Assembly (NCBI GenBank): GCA_003290165.1
Contig: QNQO01009129.1
Span: 1 to 64,000, forward strand
DNA: 64,000 nucleotides
Direction: 5' to 3'
Origin: Berberis thunbergii
Taxonomy: Eukaryota; Streptophyta; Magnoliopsida; Ranunculales; Berberidaceae
Under the pieces are notes generated by a model, which saw only the letters and a list, made by a program, of their open reading frames with translations, searched no databases and had not been told where the DNA came from. The stretch's first letter is position 1; each line of letters starts with the position of its first letter. Made by a program: the position numbers and the translations under genes. Shown in pieces: positions 60,571 through 64,000 of this stretch.

Positions 60571-62103
60571 GAGTATCGAACACTTGAGACATTAGTTTCA
60601 TTTGCAGTTCAGCCTACTTTCAGTACAGAAGGCAGCATGATAACGGGTTTAGCAGTTTGTCCTCCGTTGATCAGTAGAGTGGTGGAGAGACAAACCTCTG
60701 ATCCAGTGATTACAAGGCAGATAGCAGATTTGGTAGTGGACACAATGGACGAGTGCCCTACCGATTGGTCGGTGGGTGCAGATGGAGGGTTGCAGTTTCG
60801 TGGGCGGCTTTGTGTTCCGTCTGATGAGGAGTTGCGAAGAGATATCTTACAGGAAGCTCATAAATCTCGTTTCACCATTCATCCCGGTGGAACAAAGATG
60901 TATCAAGATTTGAGACGTTCTTTCTGGTGGCATGGCATGAAGAAAGACATTGGAGAGTTTGTGGCACGGTGTGCGACTTGTCAGCAGGTGAAAGCCGAGC
61001 ATCAGAGACCATCGGGTTTATTGCATCCATTGGATATCCCGACGTGGAAGTGGGAGTATATCACTATGGATTTCATCGATGGACTTCCACGGTCAAGGAA
61101 AGGTAATGAGTCGATATGGGTCATTGTTGATCAGTTGACGAAGTGTGCACATTTCATTACTATTAGTAGGAATCGGACGACAGACAATCTAGCGGTGTTG
61201 TTCATTCGGGAGATAGTCCACCTTCATGGGTCGCCTGTTTCGATTGTATCCGACAGAGATCCGCTTTTCACAGCCCACTTCTGGCAGAGCTTTCAGCAAG
61301 CTATGGGTACTAGATTGGACATGAGTACAACTTATCATCCACAGACAGATGGCCAATCTGAGCGAGTGAATCAGGTAGTGGAAGACATGCTTAGAGCATG
61401 CATTTTAGACTTTGGGGGCAGTTGGGAAGATCACCAACCGTTATGCGAGTTTGCGTACAACAACAACTACCACGTAAGTATTGGCATGGCACTGTCTGAG
61501 GCACACTACGGACGACTGTGTAGGTCCCCTGTTTGTTGGGCAGAGATTGGAGAGTCAGTTGTGATGGGGCCGGATGTGATCAGAGAAACTACTGAGAAGA
61601 TTGAGCTGATTAGAGCGTGTTTGTTAACAGCTCAGAGTAGACAGAAGAGTTACGCTGATAGGAGGCATAAGGAGTTAGAGTTTGATGTTGGTGACAGGGT
61701 TTTTCTTAAAGTTTCCCCGATGCGCAGAGTTGTTAGGTTCCGAAGTCGTGGGAAACTTGCACCGAGGTATGTAGGGCCAAATGAGATTACTGAGAGGATT
61801 GGACCAGTGGCCTACAGATTGTCTTTGTCGCAGAGTATGTCAGGTCTCCACGACGTGGTTCACGTATCCATGTTGCGAAAGTGTTTAGCAGACCCGTCAC
61901 AGATTATAGAACCGGCTGAGGTGGAGATTTCGGATGAGTCGACATATCCAGTGAGGCCAGTAGCCATTGTTGATGATGATGTGAAACAACTTCGTCGGAG
62001 GATAGTGAAGTTAGTGAAGGTTCAGTGGAGCCACCGAGCGGGTGACGTGACTTGGGAGCTGGAGGACCAGATGAGACAGAAATACCCCGAGCTTTTTCCC
62101 TAG
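60571..62103 (+). pseudogene. chromovirus integrase with chromodomain
   Basis: Zinc-binding HHCC region (HKSRFTIHPGGTKMYQDLRR with CATCQQ), then the DDE core: first Asp in MDFIDGLP, second in VSDRDPLF, Glu in QTDGQSERVNQ. GKLAPRYVGP and YRLSLSQSMSGLHDVVHVSM follow, and the tail KLVKVQWSHRAGDVTWELED is the group II chromodomain that places the element among Tekay/Del-type chromoviruses. The stretch before ATG 60637 is open and belongs to the same frame. It ends at TAG after PELFP. Catalytic residues are present. Confidence 0.92.
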
Positions 62104-62164
62104 GTTTTCTTATCGTGGCTTTTGTCCGATCTCGAGGACGAGATCTCTTTCAAGGTGTGTATGA

Positions 62165-63523
62165 TGTAATATCTGCGTTTTTCAAAAAAAAGTAGATTTT
62201 GGGCGGGGTGTACTCAGTAGAAGTCGTGGGGGCACATAGCCACCCACCCTTTAAGAGACAAAACGACACCTCTCCCTTTCTTCTTCTATCTCTTTTCTTT
62301 TTTTTTCGTTCCAGTGAGCGATGCTGAGTCTTCGTCGCCTCCTCCAGCAATTTCTCAATGATTTTGGGTGATTTCTCCCCCACAGCTCACCTCCTCCTCC
62401 TCATTTTTTCCTCTCTGCATTCCCTCTTCATTTCTCTGTTGTTTTTTCGAAGAAAAAAAAATTAGTTTTCATTTGGGTTTGGTGTTGGGTTGTTTTATTG
62501 GTGTCCATAGCTCCGATGAGCCGTGGAGGGGCCTTGGTGGCGTCCTTGGGAGCCCTTAGAACCGACATGCAAGGTTGTTTTGGGGTTGGCTGAAAACTTT
62601 TCAAAAATCAGGGTGCATGTTTGTGTGGAGGGTTTTGGGTGGGTGAGCCTCACATTCGTGACTCCGAGTGTCCTTAGACTCATTTGCGAGCTGTTGTGTA
62701 GTTTGGAAGCGATCAGACGGAGTAGGGAGGGTTTCGGCGAGTTTTCGCCAAACTTTATGTTGCGGCGGGGTGTTTGCCAATTTTTTATTGCCGGTAAGTT
62801 TTCTTTCCTTCGCGCGCCGCTTGTAATTTATTTATTTTTTTCAGTTTTCGGCGAGTTTACTCATTTTCGAGTCCACCTTGCAGTTTTAAAATTTTTGTGG
62901 TCCCGCATTCGTGGTTTTGCGAGTTAGGAGCTTCGACTTGTAGGAATTGGGTTTTGAAAATCCATTCCGCCCAGGTGAGTGGAATTATAATATTTATTTT
63001 GATAAATAATTATTTGAAATCCTGAATTTAATTTGTACATTATACCGTCGATTGTGTATAATTAAATCCAAATCCGAAATTCGGGGTTTTCAGATATTTA
63101 TATTATTGTGTTGGTTATTTGTGAATGAATTATGCATTGGATTTCCGAAAAGCATGATATACTTGAATGAAATCGAATAGTGAAGGAATTTTGGTGTGAT
63201 TAGGCTTTGGTGTAATGACATGAGACTAGTATGCTTTGTTTTCGAGTTTGCATAGTATGTCATGTTTTACCGTGGATTTCTGAGTCTTGAGCATGTATGA
63301 TAATCGACTCGAATAAATTTATTGTGGTGAATTGGGTCATGTTGGGACCCTGGCATGGTCGTGGTTTTATAAAAATTATCGAATTGTTTATGATTGCACG
63401 TTTGTTACCTTTGGTTATGTATAGACTTGTCATTTGTGCATGTGGATAGTAGTATAAGTGTTTTTACCCCCGCTATAATGCATGTTGTGCCGATGCTTAG
63501 TAGCTTGCTCCCATCGTGAGTTG
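62165..63523 (+). repeat. 3' LTR of the chromovirus, truncated
   Basis: Starts TGTAATATCTGCG and is collinear with the 5' LTR through gtgagttg. At 63524 it is interrupted by a CACTA terminus after about 1.36 of 2.4 kb. A loss of about 20 bp relative to the 5' LTR lies near 62630. The polypurine tract just upstream (aaggtgtgtatga) is poor. Confidence 0.9.
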
Positions 63524-64000
63524 CACTACAACAAAAATGATCTTTAACAGCTTTTGAGGATAGCGTTTTTTACTCAAATGCTATAAAAAACCTAATTTTA
63601 GTATATTGTAATCTCAAAAAGCTATTAAAGGATTAGGCGGGAGATTGAAAACGCTTGACCGCCAAAATATTTCACTCTCTCCTCCAACTTAAAGCCTAAC
63701 AAAGAACAATGAAACACACAGCCCTGCGATTCTCCTCCCTCCCTCGCTCTGCCATTCGCCTCGCTCACTGCTCTCGCTCCCTCCCTTGACCCCTAGAATT
63801 TTCCCTCTCACAGAGTTGATGAATGCGACGCCAAGACAACAGCTTCTTTGAGAAGGACTCGGAATTGCCTATCTGTTTCCTTTTCTTATAAAAACGCATT
63901 CGCTCTTCTTCACCACCAAACCAAAAAAACTCCTTTGAGTCTCTGCTCACCCCAACTTGTAAAACAGGGTGCTCTGTTTGAGTGAATCAACTTACCTGCC
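63524..64000 (+). mobile_element. CACTA element, left end (continues past the window)
   Basis: Begins CACTACAACAAAAATGATC directly after LTR bases ...TTG, the expected 3-bp target. Subterminal words include aacagcttttgagg, ctcaaaaagctatt. The following 350 bp (cattcgcctcgctcactgc..., caccaccaaacc) is CT-rich leader-like sequence with no recognised protein. The right end is outside the window. Confidence 0.75.

Larger units (their letters stand above)
54916..63523 (+). mobile_element. Ty3/gypsy chromovirus (Tekay/Del-like), nearly full-length
   Basis: 5' LTR 54916-57321, primer binding site 57327-57338, gag, protease, RT, RNase H, integrase with C-terminal chromodomain, and 3' LTR 62165-63523, cut by a CACTA. 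It lies in the opposite direction to the Tat element it entered. The LTRs differ at about 6 of 145 compared positions (55561-55700 against 62770-62905) and by one larger gap, so it is not recent. A frameshift in gag and in-frame stops at 59572-59574 and 60568-60570 make it defective. The preceding 5 bases are CTAGG; the matching duplication is beyond the truncated end. Confidence 0.93.

Overview
The window is nuclear DNA of a flowering plant, most likely a eudicot. It is AT-rich and has spliceosomal introns with GT/AG borders, plant-type genes (a GT14 glucuronosyltransferase, a COMT-like O-methyltransferase, an ABCC transporter fragment) and a dense, nested plant transposon load. There is nothing bacterial or organellar. 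The species cannot be fixed from the sequence alone.

Only two genes look complete. One is a Golgi GT14 beta-glucuronosyltransferase (GlcAT14-like) on the + strand, with four exons (12100-12715, 13171-13246, 13338-13453, 18757-19268) and a 5.3 kb third intron full of retrotransposon debris. The other is a class-II SAM-dependent O-methyltransferase on the + strand, with four exons between 27845 and 29184 and an intact catalytic His. Both read open across predicted splice sites.

Region by region. 1-6277: truncated, mutated exons of an ABCC transporter, a SEC14/CRAL-TRIO protein and a DUF547 protein lie in the same direction, followed by the right end of a CACTA transposon (a possible multi-gene Pack-CACTA). 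7153-8476: a foldback Mutator-like element with a perfect 9-bp duplication. 8560-10260: a Tat-type LTR fragment split by a hAT element. 11857-19780: the GT14 gene. 19980-24460: three kinds of small insertion (Tourist MITEs, a SINE, a second hAT), two of them splitting a small coding fragment. 24460-27780: no recognised gene. 27790-29220: the methyltransferase. 31242-34060: an LTR pair with an internal minisatellite, beside an antisense Ty1/copia pol remnant. 35427-38166: a complete CACTA element carrying two exons of EMC4. 39259-39847: an unknown ORF hit by a Tourist MITE. 40629-54915: antisense copia and two Ty3/gypsy (Tat-type) ruins with tandem arrays in their 3' regions and two further hATs. 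54916-63523: a Ty3/gypsy chromovirus (Tekay/Del-like) with LTRs, PBS, gag and pol, broken by a frameshift and two stops, and with an apparent 116-bp intron between gag and protease. 63524-end: another CACTA inserted in its 3' LTR.

The insertions can be ordered by nesting: Tat element, then hATs and chromovirus, then CACTA. The most interesting signals are the two CACTA elements with captured gene fragments, the gag-protease intron, and four non-autonomous hATs that share end sequences but carry different subterminal repeat motifs. Coordinates of decayed retroelement domains are approximate, having been read by eye.
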